The position numbers and the translations under genes were made by a program. Under the pieces are notes generated by a model, which did not search any database, was not told where the DNA came from, and saw only the letters and a program-made list of their open reading frames with translations. From positions 12,560,826 through 12,624,825 of the forward strand of contig CM054062.1 in NCBI GenBank assembly GCA_028641055.1: a DNA stretch of 64,000 nt, given 5' to 3'. This document shows positions 9,938-20,562 of the stretch, in pieces. Source of the stretch: Alopecurus myosuroides. Taxonomy: Eukaryota; Streptophyta; Magnoliopsida; Poales; Poaceae. Each line of letters begins with the position of its first letter. The stretch's first letter is position 1.

Positions 9938-10953
9938 ATGCTTGGCGTGCTATGGACGGCCATCACGTCACGTTGAAAAGCGGGGAAGTGCGTTAACACG
10001 GGGTGACCGGCCTGCTGCATGACGATATAACTCTCGTCTATGGCTCTATGCCGGCTTCTCTCTATGACGAGCGGGACCCTACTGTCGGGAGGGATGACCA
10101 GACAATGTCCGGCGCTCTCAAGAAGGCCCCCAAGATTGAAGGGTGAGCTGGGTGTGTCGGACATAAATTTGACGGGTGGACACGCCTAGGGTTGCCGCTG
10201 TGTGCGGTTTTTTGATCCGGACCCCAATGAGCAATTGGGGGGCCGTTCGAAGGTGCAGGTGGATATGCTCTTAGACGTGAGAGACCATCTCATGTCCATC
10301 AGCCCTTCACCTCAGTGAAGGATACTTAGATGTTCCTTTCGTATCGCCACGATTTACACAGCAGGCAGGATGGCGTGCACATCGTGTGGATCATGGCAAG
10401 CTTCGCGCGCCTGGAATGTTAGGAACTAGGGCTAATGAACAAAAGTAACGAGAAGAAAAAAGACGTACGGTTAACACGTTGCAAAACACCGTCGTCTCCC
10501 TGGTGTGTTCCTCTCTTCTTCATTGTGATCCGGGGCAGGTCCAGCAGATTCACTCGGCCAGTGATTGCTATATTTTTTTTTGAAGAAAATGACCAAATGT
10601 TCATTCACCAAATGAAGCAAAAAAAGATTGAAGTCTATCAAGTATCAACTGATAGATTGCTAATTGAAAGGTTATCATTCAACAATTAGATTGAAAGGCT
10701 TGAGAAACTGAGCACTGGCTCGGACATATGTGATCGTCTATCAAGTAGTAGGGATGCACCCAGGAGAAAAATTGAAAGAAAGATTACTGATTGCAATTCG
10801 AAAATTTCTTTCTGAGACAGCACTAACACTACAACCGTATTATTTACAAAGCTCAGGAAAGATTAAATCGATTTCCTTGCTTGTTACAATCCGTCACATC
10901 AGGCCTCATGCATATAGCATTACAAAGATGTGTGGACAAATCACTAGCTACGT
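9938..10953. other. No gene seen; relic 3' flank and NAC downstream region, copy A
   Basis: 9938-10200 looks like further decayed coding sequence of the Tat-type relic, with no frame kept. 10400-10953 is AT-rich and includes the region just downstream of the NAC stop codon, probably its 3' UTR. I see no repeat structure. Confidence 0.4.
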
Positions 10954-11964
10954 TTACATCAACTGATCATGGAGAGGTGCCTCCGAACCGCACGGGCCTA
11001 AAAAGGATAAGAGCTCGTCGACGTTCTCCGGCAGCTCAAAATCCATGAAGGACTCATCGAACGATTCTTGACCAAACTGTGGTAGCATCCATTCCGGCGC
11101 AGCAGCATCCATCACGCCTGGGGCTCCTCCTTGTCCTTGAACTGATGATGGTGCAGCGCTGTGAGCTCCGAGGTTCATCCTGCTCCCGTCCACCAAGTCT
11201 TGATGTGTCGATGCCCCGCCGTAGTCTGTGCCCGACAAGAAGAACGAGTCTTGGCAAGAATACTGCTGGTGCTGGTACTGGTATTGGTATTGGCATTGGT
11301 AGTCTTGATCTGAGCAGGAGGGTGCACTGCCGCCATCTTCATCGTCTACGGGATCCACTGTAGGGAAGACAGAGTTGGACGCAGAGCTCTGCTCCTGGAG
11401 AAGATCGCGCTCTGCTCTCGCTCGCGCGTAATCGTCCGGCTCCCTCTTGGCATTCACCCCATGACCACCGAATCGGATGCGATACAGCCTCAGCGACGAC
11501 GAGGCCAGATCCATGGGGGCGGTGATCGAATACTCGTGCATCACCCATCCCGTGCTGCCCTTCTGACCGTCGAGGTGGAAGCTGAGCATGTACTTCTTCC
11601 AGGTGATCTCCGACTCCATGCCGCTGCCACCGTCAAGGACGCGCAGCCTGTCGCCGTCCACCACGGGCTTCTCCCCTTTCCAGGTTCCGCCGCCGACGCA
11701 GGAACGTCTCTGCCGACCGCCCTCGTTGTGGATCGATTGTCCGTTGGCGAAGAAGAAGGCCTCGTTGGCCTTCGGCTTGTGTTTGTCGACGAGCTCCCAC
11801 GGCAGCGCGCTCAACGGATCGTCCTCGAAGATCATGCCCTCTAAAGGGAGCTGCTGGCCCAGGAGCCGAGGGAGAAGGAAGTACTCCACCAGCTCTTCGT
11901 CCTCGGGGTTGAACTTGAAGCCAGGCGAGAGGCCGAGGCCGAGCACGTCTTCCGCCTCCTCCAT
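10954..11964 (-). CDS. NAC-domain transcription factor, divergent, intronless (copy A)
   Basis: The single-exon ORF encodes 336 aa. An N-terminal NAC domain (about residues 12-160) is recognisable: PGFKFNP and DEELV (14-26, subdomain A), LPWEL (54-58, subdomain B/C region), a degenerate TWKGEKPV (94-101) in place of the usual GYWKATGKD, and WVMHEYSI (140-147, subdomain D), then LRLYRIRF. The C-terminal half is acidic and Ser/Gln/Tyr-rich, with a QYQYQYQ run, as in NAC activation regions. Family knowledge: NAC proteins bind DNA as dimers in the nucleus. Most NAC genes have introns in the NAC domain; this one has none, and its core DNA-contact motif is atypical. A TATA motif sits 102 bp upstream of the ATG. 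It is the only clear host gene and is flanked on both sides by retroelement sequence. It differs from copy B by one amino acid (Asn here, Ile in B). Confidence 0.85.
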   Translation of the reverse strand: MEEAEDVLGLGLSPGFKFNPEDEELVEYFLLPRLLGQQLPLEGMIFEDDPLSALPWELVDKHKPKANEAFFFANGQSIHNEGGRQRRSCVGGGTWKGEKPVVDGDRLRVLDGGSGMESEITWKKYMLSFHLDGQKGSTGWVMHEYSITAPMDLASSSLRLYRIRFGGHGVNAKREPDDYARARAERDLLQEQSSASNSVFPTVDPVDDEDGGSAPSCSDQDYQCQYQYQYQHQQYSCQDSFFLSGTDYGGASTHQDLVDGSRMNLGAHSAAPSSVQGQGGAPGVMDAAAPEWMLPQFGQESFDESFMDFELPENVDELLSFLGPCGSEAPLHDQLM

Positions 11965-12065
11965 GGCGCGATTTGCTATGCTAGCTAGGGTTTGCTAGAT
12001 CGAGTTTCTTGCTACAAGAAATGTGAGGCGTGGTTTGGAACGTGGTTTGGAAGCAGACGTCCTAG

Positions 12066-12072
12066 TATTTAT
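12066..12072 (-). promoter_or_regulatory. TATA box of NAC gene, copy A
   Basis: ATAAATA on the minus strand, 102 bp upstream of the ATG. The start site would then lie about 70 bp from the ATG. Copy B has the same motif at 46439-46445. Confidence 0.6.
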
Positions 12073-13080
12073 TCCCCATGCTGGGTATGGTACGGCGACG
12101 GATTCTTTCCTAGCTGGATACGAATTCCGAATTGGTAGAAACTTGCTGGCAAAGTATTCACGTCAACGGATTCCGAATTCCGATTTGTCGGGTAGACACG
12201 CCATATGTTTGAGAAAACATGCATGGATCCGAAACATGCATGGAAAGTTGTCTCCCCTAGTGTAAAAACGAGTACCGGAGTTGCTATCCGAGTTGATTTC
12301 AAAAGGCAAGAAAATATAGTGGTTACCAACCGGCGTCTCTGTACGGGAAAACAGCCCGCCAAGTGGGTCTTTTGGATTTTTAAGTTTTATTTTTATTTTT
12401 TAAATGGCATTAGTAAGTTTAAAAAACAAGAATAAATCCGTGGATGTATACATATAGCAATGAATTCTACTAGTGCGCAAAAAACTAATACGATTTTCTT
12501 TTTTTATTATAGGCTGAGCAAAAATGACATAACAGTGGATCTGGCCGCAGTGAACAGTGCACATTTAGAGAACTTGAATTTTGTCATATTTGTTATTTTT
12601 GTGTAGCCTAGAATACAAATTATGTTTTATCGATTTTTTGCACAAGAGTGGAGTTCGACATTATCTACATCTATTATTTTTGTTCTAAACATTTTAAAAC
12701 TTTGATATGGAGATTTTGAATTTTTCAAAATATCAGACTCCATGGAGGCCAAGCTTTCTTTGGAATTTTCCCACTATTACATGCGCGGAGTCATTTTGCT
12801 CCTTAAACCGGATGAAGACTCTGTCATCCTCAATTGATTTTAGAATAAATAACCTATACCGATTATATAACCCATCCTCTCCCCCTCCCCCCTTTTGCAA
12901 CAGGTAAGAAACAACACACCATGTACAACACATCACCAGTGAGTGGGAGATGGTAAAAAAATGTGCAAAACCACTAACAGAAGCAATAATCATCAATACG
13001 CAATGACTCCACGGATCCGCTTGTTGTATGACATCACTAACAACCGATTCACTACCGACTTGCGTATAATAGGGGGTCGG
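12073..13080. other. AT-rich intergenic sequence upstream of NAC, copy A
   Basis: About 1 kb with no supportable gene. It would contain the distal NAC promoter. The segment 12365-12760 is strongly AT-rich. Bases 13076-13080 (GTCGG) abut the LTR end at 13081 and are a possible target-site copy. Confidence 0.5.
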
Positions 13081-13576
13081 TGTCGATGACTCATATCAAC
13101 AAATATCTCGGGTGAGCCGGTAGGGTTTCGAGTAGAGGAACGATATAGGCGCTGGCGGATATGACAGCTAACAGGGGCACAATTTACCTAGGTTCGGGGC
13201 CCTCGTAGAGGTAATACCCTTACTCCCGCTTGTCTGTCTTTGTATTATGATGATTGCTTACAATGGTGAGTGCGCAGGTCGATAGATTGGATCGGCTACA
13301 ATGGTCAAAACCTAGATTGGATGCCCCCCTCAGGTGGCTCTCCCATCCCTTAAATAAGTGGTTGGGTCTCAAGCCGTACCCCCCCCGGGGGGGGGGGGGG
13401 GGGTTACAAACCCTAGTTCTAGTCGGTGGAAACCTTCCATCTTGACCCGCAAGTTTGGCGGGTGGGCCGCTGCTGGACCGTCTAGAATCATGGGGTAGCC
13501 CTTTGTACTAGGCCTTAGTGCTAGGCCTCAGACTGGGTAGGCTCATCCGATAGGCCCGGGAGTCATCCCCACGTCA
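13081..13576 (-). repeat. Tat-type LTR (496 bp), minus strand, copy A
   Basis: The minus strand starts TGACGTGGGGATGA at 13576 and ends ...ATCGACA at 13081. It is preceded (13590-13577) by CAATCGGGGGCTAC, a purine tract, so it is the 3' LTR of a minus-strand element. It is clearly related to, but diverged from, the plus-strand LTR at 14247-14736. A C-run/G-run at 13380-13403 is longer than in copy B. Confidence 0.75.
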
Positions 13577-14246
13577 GTAGCCCCCGATTGTTTGTTCGAC
13601 AGAGAATAGTCGAGTAAGCACTCAAAAACTTGTTTCCGGATCTTGCGACTGAGTAGTCAAACGTTTGATTTAAAGGGCGTATACCCTGTATGGAATATAC
13701 TCGAGTATTGAGCGGTAAATACGCCTCGCCTCGGATCTTTTTTCACAGAAGGGTATGGCTCAGTCGCTTGGCTCTCCCGAGAGATCAGGACCAATTAATT
13801 ACTCTGGGGCAAAAACAGTTCTGGCCTACACGGACTCGAGACCTCCGACTCGAATCCGGTAAGGTGATCATTGCGACTGGGCCGTGGAGGACTTATCGAG
13901 TCGAATTTAACCTTAAAGGGGCACCCGACGCGTCCGCTAGTATTTTTCTTCGTGTCGTTGACATGGAAAGTTTACTGGAGGACGCAGCTCGAGTGCGATT
14001 CCAGACCCACATGATTGATCCTTGGGTCTTACCTTCGTATTCGAAGAATACGACATCTTGATGTGCCTCGACGGCCGAACGAACCGGGATTTTTTGGGTG
14101 ATGTGTTCATACATCGTAGTGTGGAGTTGCGGTATTTGCGGGAGCCGCGTACCCACGATTCTCTCCTAGCTGCATGGCGAGTGCTGCCTTTTGTCCTTGA
14201 TAACGGCGAGTGCCACTATTTCCATTTTACAATCCTCGAGCAAGTT
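13577..14246 (-). mobile_element. Internal remnant of the minus-strand Tat-type element, copy A
   Basis: The sequence between the two head-to-head LTRs starts with the purine tract of the left LTR. It has no ORF that I can assign to gag or pol. The plus-strand element inserted on its right, or a rearrangement, cut it at 14246. Confidence 0.5.
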
Positions 14247-14736
14247 TGACGTGGGGATGATTCCTGGACTTATCGGGTGAGCCTACCCGGTCCAAGGCCC
14301 AAGACCTAGGCCCAAAGAGAGGTACTATCCTGCGGTTCTAGAAGGCCCAACAGAAGCCCACCCGCAAGACTTGCGGGTCAAGAAGGAAAGCTCCTACCAA
14401 CCTAAAACTAGGGTTTGTAACACCCCCCCCGGGCACGGTTTGAGACCTAGCCACCTATAAAAGGATAGGAGAACCACCGAGGGGGATCCAATCTACTGTT
14501 CACAACCACAACCTTGAGCTTGAAATCAGACTCTCCACTTGACCATCCCCCATTGTAACCGATCTACTGATAATACAGATCGCAAGAGCACGGGTAAGGG
14601 TTTTACCTCTACGAGGGCCTCGAAACTGGGTAAATCGTGCCTTTGTTAGCCGACGATTGTCACTAGTGCCTTTACGTTCTCTTAATTGAAACCCCGCCGG
14701 ATCATCCGAGGGACTTGTCGAGATGAGCAATCAACA
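14247..14736 (+). repeat. Tat-type 5' LTR (490 bp), plus strand, copy A
   Basis: Starts TGACGTGGGGATGA and ends ...CAATCAACA, followed two bases later by a primer site (TGGCGCCGTCTGTGGG at 14739). A TATA box is at 14456-14462. No matching 3' LTR occurs in the window, because the element is truncated after its protease. Confidence 0.8.
14456..14462 (+). promoter_or_regulatory. TATA box of the Tat-type plus LTR, copy A
   Basis: CCTATAAAAGG, 210 bp into the LTR. The equivalent in copy B is at 48818-48824. Confidence 0.6.
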
Positions 14737-14738
14737 AT

Positions 14739-14755
14739 TGGCGCCGTCTGTGGGA
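14739..14755 (+). other. Primer-binding site of the truncated Tat-type element, copy A
   Basis: TGGCGCCGTCTGTGGGA lies two bases after the LTR. This is the class of site common in plant Gypsy elements that do not use tRNA-iMet. It lies inside the gag reading frame that starts at 14723. Copy B: 49101-49117. Confidence 0.7.
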
Positions 14756-17385
14756 ACGAAAGGTGCTGGATCTATGACATCTTCGGCCTCGTCATCGCCA
14801 ACCTTCAGCTGGAGCCCCGGAACATCGACTGCAGCGGAGCCGATCCGCTTCGGGTCGCTCATCTGCGCACCCCACTCGCCGGAATCGCGCCCGGCGTTCA
14901 GCGGATTGGAGAAAAGCGTCAGCCTGATGTTTGGGAGCTTCCACTTCCACGCCAACAAGGCGGGAATCCTGCGCTTCCCCGACCAGATCAGATCCGGAGA
15001 ATCGGACTCCGAGTCCGTCTCAAGCCCAGCAACCTTCGAGTCGCCGACTGGTAACGCTGGCCGTGACTTAGCGCCCAGCAGCAACTCCATCTGTCGCAAT
15101 ACGCGCAACTTCCACACCATCGCGACTGAGGAACCCTCCAGATTCGGTGAAAGTTGTCGACCCACGCCTAGGACCCTCGAACCATATCTGACCAAGGTCT
15201 GCATGGCAGGATCAACTGAACCACCTGCAGAAACGGAGACAAGCCGACAGGAGCGAGATCACATCAAAGTATCGCGAGCCGCTTGGCTCAAAGAAAAAGC
15301 GGCAGTACAAACTGGCCAGCCGATAGAAGATGGAGCCTCCCATGAAGATCTAACCGCATACCACTACCACCTGGTGCGGACGGGTCGGCTGATCGCTGAA
15401 GCCCGCAAGAATCTGGATGCACGGAAGGAATCGGCAGACGCTTTGAGTGCACGCCGCGCAACGCTCTCCAGGACTCATTCGACGGGGAACCAACCCCTGA
15501 AAAAGAAATACGCCTCGAAGACTGCTGGCATGGACCAAGAATCCCTCAGTGGAATCAGCATGTCACTCGAGGCATCTCTTATGCACGTCGATGAGGAGGG
15601 GAACGTACACCCGACGACCCCTGCCGCAACGCTCCTAGCAGCCGCCACGTACTTACAAGCGAACCAGCCGCCTGAAAACGACCCCCATGCGGAGCAACAT
15701 CGACAAGTCCAGAAAGGGCTAGGCATGACAGCCGCAAGAATCGCCACCCAGAGTCATAGACACGCGACAACTCCAGAAGTTGACAAAACCTCTTGGGTAG
15801 ACAAAACACCTCGCAGGCGCGAGAGCACATCTCCTAAAAGGGGAGACAAGGGGTCGCCTCGCCGCTCCCGAGGAAAATGAGCCCGACGCCGTGGCGATAG
15901 CCCACACATCGACGATGATAGCCCGCGAGATCGCGACAACAACCCAAGGCATCACGGAAGCCGATCGCGACATCGCAGCAGGGAACCGCGGCAGGAGGAC
16001 GACCGCGACCGACCCGGATACGACGCGCGTGGAGAAATCGTGCAAAGCAAGGTCGACAAGACTCGAGCTCGCAGGAACCGCGCCCGATCACCGTCCACCT
16101 CCTCTGGCGAGGAAGCTTGCGGCGCACTGTGCTTTAGTCGCAGCATCCGAGAGGCACCAATTCCCAAAAGATTCAAACTCACAACGGAGGTCCCAAAGTA
16201 CGATGGCTCGCAAGAGCCCAAGTCATGGTTGTCGGACTACCTCGCTGCAGTTAAATGCCAACGTGGGAATAAAACAACAGCCATGCAATACCTAAACCTA
16301 CACCTCGTGGGCGCTGCTTGCAGCTGGCTCGAAGGAAGACCGTGCACACACTATTGATCTTGGGACGATCTAACCCGCTACTTCCGGAAGAACTTCAAGG
16401 CCACGTACAAACGGCCCGCATCTATCGAGGAACTGCGAGCCTGCAAACAGAAAAGCGGCGAGTCTACCCGCGAGTACATCCAGAGATGGGACCACACTCA
16501 AGAACACGGCGGGAAACATGTCAGAAGAGTTCGCAGTCGAAGCTTTCACCAAAGGCGCTCGACGTACCGCCTTCCGAGAAGAACTGGGACGAGCCGCACC
16601 CAAAATAATCGGAGAGCTAATGTGAATAGCAGACAGATGGGCTAATGGCGAGGAGTCCTTGCGAAACGAGAAAAACTCCTCACCCGCACCCGAGGAGGAC
16701 CGCAACGACGACCGCCAAAAGAGGAAGAGAAAGCACTACGACCAGGATGATCAATCGGAGCTAGTAGAAGCGGAGATCTCGAGAAATCGCAACGAAGGGT
16801 CCCGCGGAAATCGCGGCTGGAAGCCAAAACCAGATGATAAAACTCATGAGGAAGACCTTGACGGATACTTCTCGCTACATCTTTTTACAGATAAGCGCAC
16901 GGGAAAAACCAAGACCACTCACCTCCTCAAAAACTGCCGAAAGTTCCAAGAAATCTAGGAGGCATACACGAAGAAGCACAGGGCCGCCTTTAGCCAAGGA
17001 TATCCGCAGCTACCAAGAGGGTACCAACCACCACCCCTGCCTCCACCCGTGGCACACCAGAACGTGGCGATGGCCGCGCTACCTGCGTCATCTGCCGCTA
17101 ACCAAGGAGCTAATGGATACCCGAACCCACAGGGCCTCCTGGGAATGATATAGAAGGTTTGCCCATTCCGCAGAGTCCAGAAGACAATCACGCCAAGTAA
17201 TCATGGCAGTACAAGCTCCACCATCCAAGACAGAATACCTGAAGATGGTTGAGCAACCGATAACCTTTTCCCGAGAGGATCATCTCCCACGGGTACATCG
17301 ACCAGGACATGCTGCGCTCGTCATCCAGGCGCAAATAGGCAACTACGACCTAGCCCGGGTATTCATGGATGGTGGAAGCGGAATG

Positions 17386-17510
17386 CGTCTAGCAGATTCA
17401 GTCTCTTGATCATAGAAACACCAGATATAGAATTTCACTTTGCCTTCAGCTGTAATTTTCCACACATTATCTAACATTGGTTGCGTAACTCTTCCCAGAA
17501 ACTGACATTC
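17386..17510. mobile_element. About 120-bp foreign insert inside the protease domain, copy A
   Basis: The protease motif breaks after GGSG (near 17383) and resumes with IYADTLRKI near 17515. The sequence between has no protease similarity and is AT-richer. Read on the minus strand it is open, with residues such as NVWKITAEGKVKFYIW. That suggests a captured fragment of another coding sequence, although chance is possible. It is present in copy B at about 51747-51871. Confidence 0.5.
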
Positions 17511-17846
17511 ATATGCATCATATACGCGGACACACTCCGCAAAATAAACAAGAACCAGGACGGACTCGCAGAATCCGAAACATCCTTCCACGGGATAGTA
17601 CCAGGAAAAGCGGTCCGACCACTCGGAAAAATCAATCTGGAAGTGGTGCTTGGCGACCCGAGAAATTACAGGAGGGAATTCCTTGACTTCGAGGTGGTCG
17701 ACTGGCCATCACAGTACCATGCCATTCTCGGCCGAACTTCGTTCGCGAGATTCATGGCAGCACCCCACTACGCCTACCTCAAGCTCAAACTCCCAGGAGA
17801 ATACGGTCCAATAACCATAAACGGCGACTTCTAGAAATCGGACAAG

Positions 17847-18486
17847 TGCGACAACGAGTTCAATAGGTCGGTTCGCCCGGCCCCAAGGCCTTCGCGGATC
17901 GAAACTCTCTTGCACGAAGAACACCGACGAACGAAGAAGAAGATAACTAGGGTTAGGGTAAAGTTTGTAGATGGGTTTTTTTTTGCAATTGTGTGTTGTT
18001 TTTCAATCGGCCGTCACCCCAAAGGTATATAAGGGGAGAATGGACTTCCCGTACAGGTTTGGGGCGAAAATTCCGTCCAAAAAGATCTAATTTGACTCCA
18101 ATTTGAGCAAAAAAGGGTCAACCAAACTCAGGTCCAGACCCAAAAATCGGAAAAAAGTTTCAGAAATGAACCGGATATTTTGAATCGGATTATTCGGATT
18201 TAACCGAATATTCCGGTTGCAATGGATTTTTGCTAAGGAAAAAAGACGTGAGTTACAGAAGTCAACCGAATATTTTGAACCGGATTATTCGGATTTAACC
18301 GGATATTCCAGTTTTGACCTCACGCGTCAATATTGCCAGCAGTATTTTGGCCATAGATTTTTCATACTTTGTCGGATTGAGATGACCCAAAAATCAAAGT
18401 TGTTCGTTTCAACGATATGCACAACTTTTGTTCACGCTAGGTCATCTTGGTGCCATCTCTTAGTAAGCCAAAATTGACTGTCGACA
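17847..18486 (-). repeat. LTR (about 640 bp) of an unclassified minus-strand retroelement, copy A
   Basis: The minus strand begins TGTCGACAGTCAATTTTGGC at 18486, immediately after a purine tract (ACAGGGGGGTATG at 18499-18487), so this is its 3' LTR. A TATATAA-type box lies near 18027-18033. The left edge is uncertain (17847 to about 17875). It contains repeated ATTCGGTT-type motifs near 18160-18310. The superfamily could not be assigned. Confidence 0.65.
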
Positions 18487-19076
18487 CATACCCCCCTGTT
18501 TTTTTTTGGCAAAGTTTGCGTGCCAAAAAATAACTTACACTAATTTTGTTCTAAGGACGATGTCAACACTCTATCGGCCATATGTTCTTAGGGCGATAGA
18601 AATATATAGGCCATACGTGTGTTTTAGGGTTCTTGCCAGACACTTGGGTAGTACCTCCTTAAGTATCCTCCACCGAGAGCTTGAAGTAGTGAATGTCTCA
18701 ATTGATCCATGTCATACAATTCCTTTACATGCCCGCGCATATCATTCCTATCAGACTGATATTCAACAAGCCGGTCTGCATCCACTCCTTGTTGGAATTC
18801 ATCTAGTCACATATTTGTGAACCGATTGTCACCTATCGGTTGTAGAGAAACAGACACGAATCCATTCCTTCTAGCACTGAGGAAATCAAAATCTGAAAGG
18901 TCTCTCCCCGTTAAGAAAGTAGCATTGGGATGTTGCCAATCCACCAATGGATCGGCCAAAGCCACACAAGCCGAATTATCCGCATGGACAACCTCCACTT
19001 CGTCACCAATCCATTGTATCAAAAACTGGTGCAAAGTAGATGACACACATTGATTTTCATGAAGCCAATCTCATCC
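18487..19076 (-). mobile_element. 3' internal part of the same unclassified retroelement, copy A
   Basis: Starts with the purine tract beside the LTR. On the minus strand a frame is open from about 19046 to 18807, with residues such as IQWIGDEVEVVHAD and LTGRDLSDFDFLS. It looks like the C-terminal end of a retroelement polyprotein, but I cannot name the domain. It is truncated on the right by the 3' end of the LINE. Confidence 0.5.
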
Positions 19077-20562
19077 TTTTTTTTTTGAGAATTACGGGGG
19101 GGGGGGGGATTGTCCCCCACCGCTTATTATATTGCTCAAACGGGTGTTACCGGCTAGTCATAGCCAAACAAGAAGACAGTTTTACAGGGGTGAACCGGGG
19201 GGAGAACTCGACAGAAACTAGTTACAACAAGCAAGAAAGAAAGATCGCAAACGATCGACGGCGGCACGATTTTGGAGAGGGTATCGGTAGCGCCATAACG
19301 TGATGTCATCAGCAGCGCGGCGGAGGACGTCTTTAGGCGTGCAGGTCTGGCGGTTGAAGACGAGGTCGTTCCTCGCTTTCCAGATGTGCCAGAGGGTAAC
19401 GGCGATGGCAGAGTGCCAAGCATCCCCAACCGAAGGGGGAGCTGCAATGTCCCAGAGGGAGGATTGGCCGTCGGGGAACGCCTGAAGGAGGCGCCAAACC
19501 GAAGCAGCAAACGGGCAGTGGACGAAAAGGTGGCGACTGTCCTCCTCGTGGCCGCACCGTTCGTAGTCGGCCGAGGGGGCGCAGTTCTTGAGAAACAAGT
19601 TGTCCCGAGTGCTGAGGCGGTCGATGTCGGCGAGGTAGGAGAAAATCTTGATCTTGGTGGGCAGTCGGAGGCTCCAAGCCGTCTGCGCGGACGCGCAGAG
19701 TCTCCTATTGTACGAGAGCATGCGGTAAGCCGCCCGAGAGCTGAAGTGGACATCCTTCCCCCAGGCAAGGACGCGGGTGTCGGCGTTGTCGGAGAGCGCA
19801 AAGCTGGCGTAGAGCGCGGTAATATCCGAGTGCTCGCGTATCGCCACAGCCGACAACCGGGGGTGTAGGTGGAGCCCCTCAGTCATCACTGCAGCAACAG
19901 AAGCATGGGGCCTTGTGGTGTGGGAGAAAAGGGCCTGGAACCTCCCCTGAAGAGCCCCTCCAGGAAGCCAGTTGTCGAACCAGAAAGAGGTTTGCTTACC
20001 ATTCCCCACCGAGCAGCGTGTGATGGATCTGTATACCTGCAGGCCATGTGCGACGATGCGCTCGATGAACGAAGGGTTTGAGGAGACCATCCCAAGGTCC
20101 CTTCCTGAGTGCCTCCGGAACCACGCCTTCCACGGGAGATCATCCGGCTGGTGGAGTTTGTGGACGAAGTTGAGGAGCAGCACCTGGTTTTGCAGACGGA
20201 GATCCCGCAGTCCGAAGCCACCTTCCTGCACACACAAACAGGCCTTGTCCCAGGCGATGAGGCAGCGAGCACCCGAGCAGGAATCTTTACCGGTCCAGAA
20301 GAAGGCACGACGCCTTTTATCCAAACTCTCAATAACCCCCGGAGGTAGCAGGAAGGAACTCATGAAATAGGTAGGAAGGTTATTTAGGACAGCGTTGCAT
20401 AGGGTACGCCGCCCTCCAGAGGAAAGCAGAAGGGCTTTCCATCCGGAAAGGCGACGGTCAAACGAGGCGATGAGGGGGGTGTAGGCCGCTAAGGGAAGTT
20501 TCAGGGGGGAAAGGGGTAGGCCGAGGTAGGGCTGCAGGAAGGTGGAAACAGGGCAGTGAAGC
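19077..20562 (-). mobile_element. 3' end of a LINE (non-LTR retrotransposon), copy A
   Basis: The T-run at 19077-19086 is the element's poly(A) tail, so the LINE reads on the minus strand and ends here. A G13 run (19096-19108) lies in its 3' UTR. The ORF part is open from 20562 to 19218. It carries the region after the RT (the YLGLPL motif near 20520) and a zinc-binding RT-associated domain with the pattern C-x2-C...HLFVHC. In this copy the first Cys has become Tyr (SADYERCG), while copy B keeps Cys. The upstream RT part is absent: the LARD LTR begins at 20563 and the duplication then ends. Confidence 0.85.

Larger units (their letters stand above)
14723..17846 (+). pseudogene. Broken gag-protease region of a Tat-type element, copy A
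   Basis: The gag frame opens with an ATG at 14723, inside the last 14 bases of the LTR, and stays open to 15880 (385 aa). Later pieces continue in other frames: a capsid-type segment at 16040-16357 (YDGSQEPKSWLSDY, then LVGAACSWLEG), a basic nucleocapsid-linker segment at 16659-16958, the protease start at 17203-17390 (VFMDGGSG, catalytic Asp) and the rest of the protease at 17505-17834 (IYADTL, FHGIVPGK, YHAILGR). Frameshifts, TAG/TGA stops and a roughly 120-bp insertion separate them. RT and integrase are missing; the sequence passes into another LTR near 17847. Copy B carries the same lesions. Confidence 0.75.

Noticed and set aside
11461..11998. Plus-strand ORFs of 127-136 codons opposite the NAC gene
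   Set aside because: Shadow frames of a GC-rich coding exon. The NAC motifs are on the minus strand.
17944..17964. CTAGGGTTAGGGT as a telomere-like repeat
   Set aside because: There are only about two imperfect units, inside an LTR end. Not an array.
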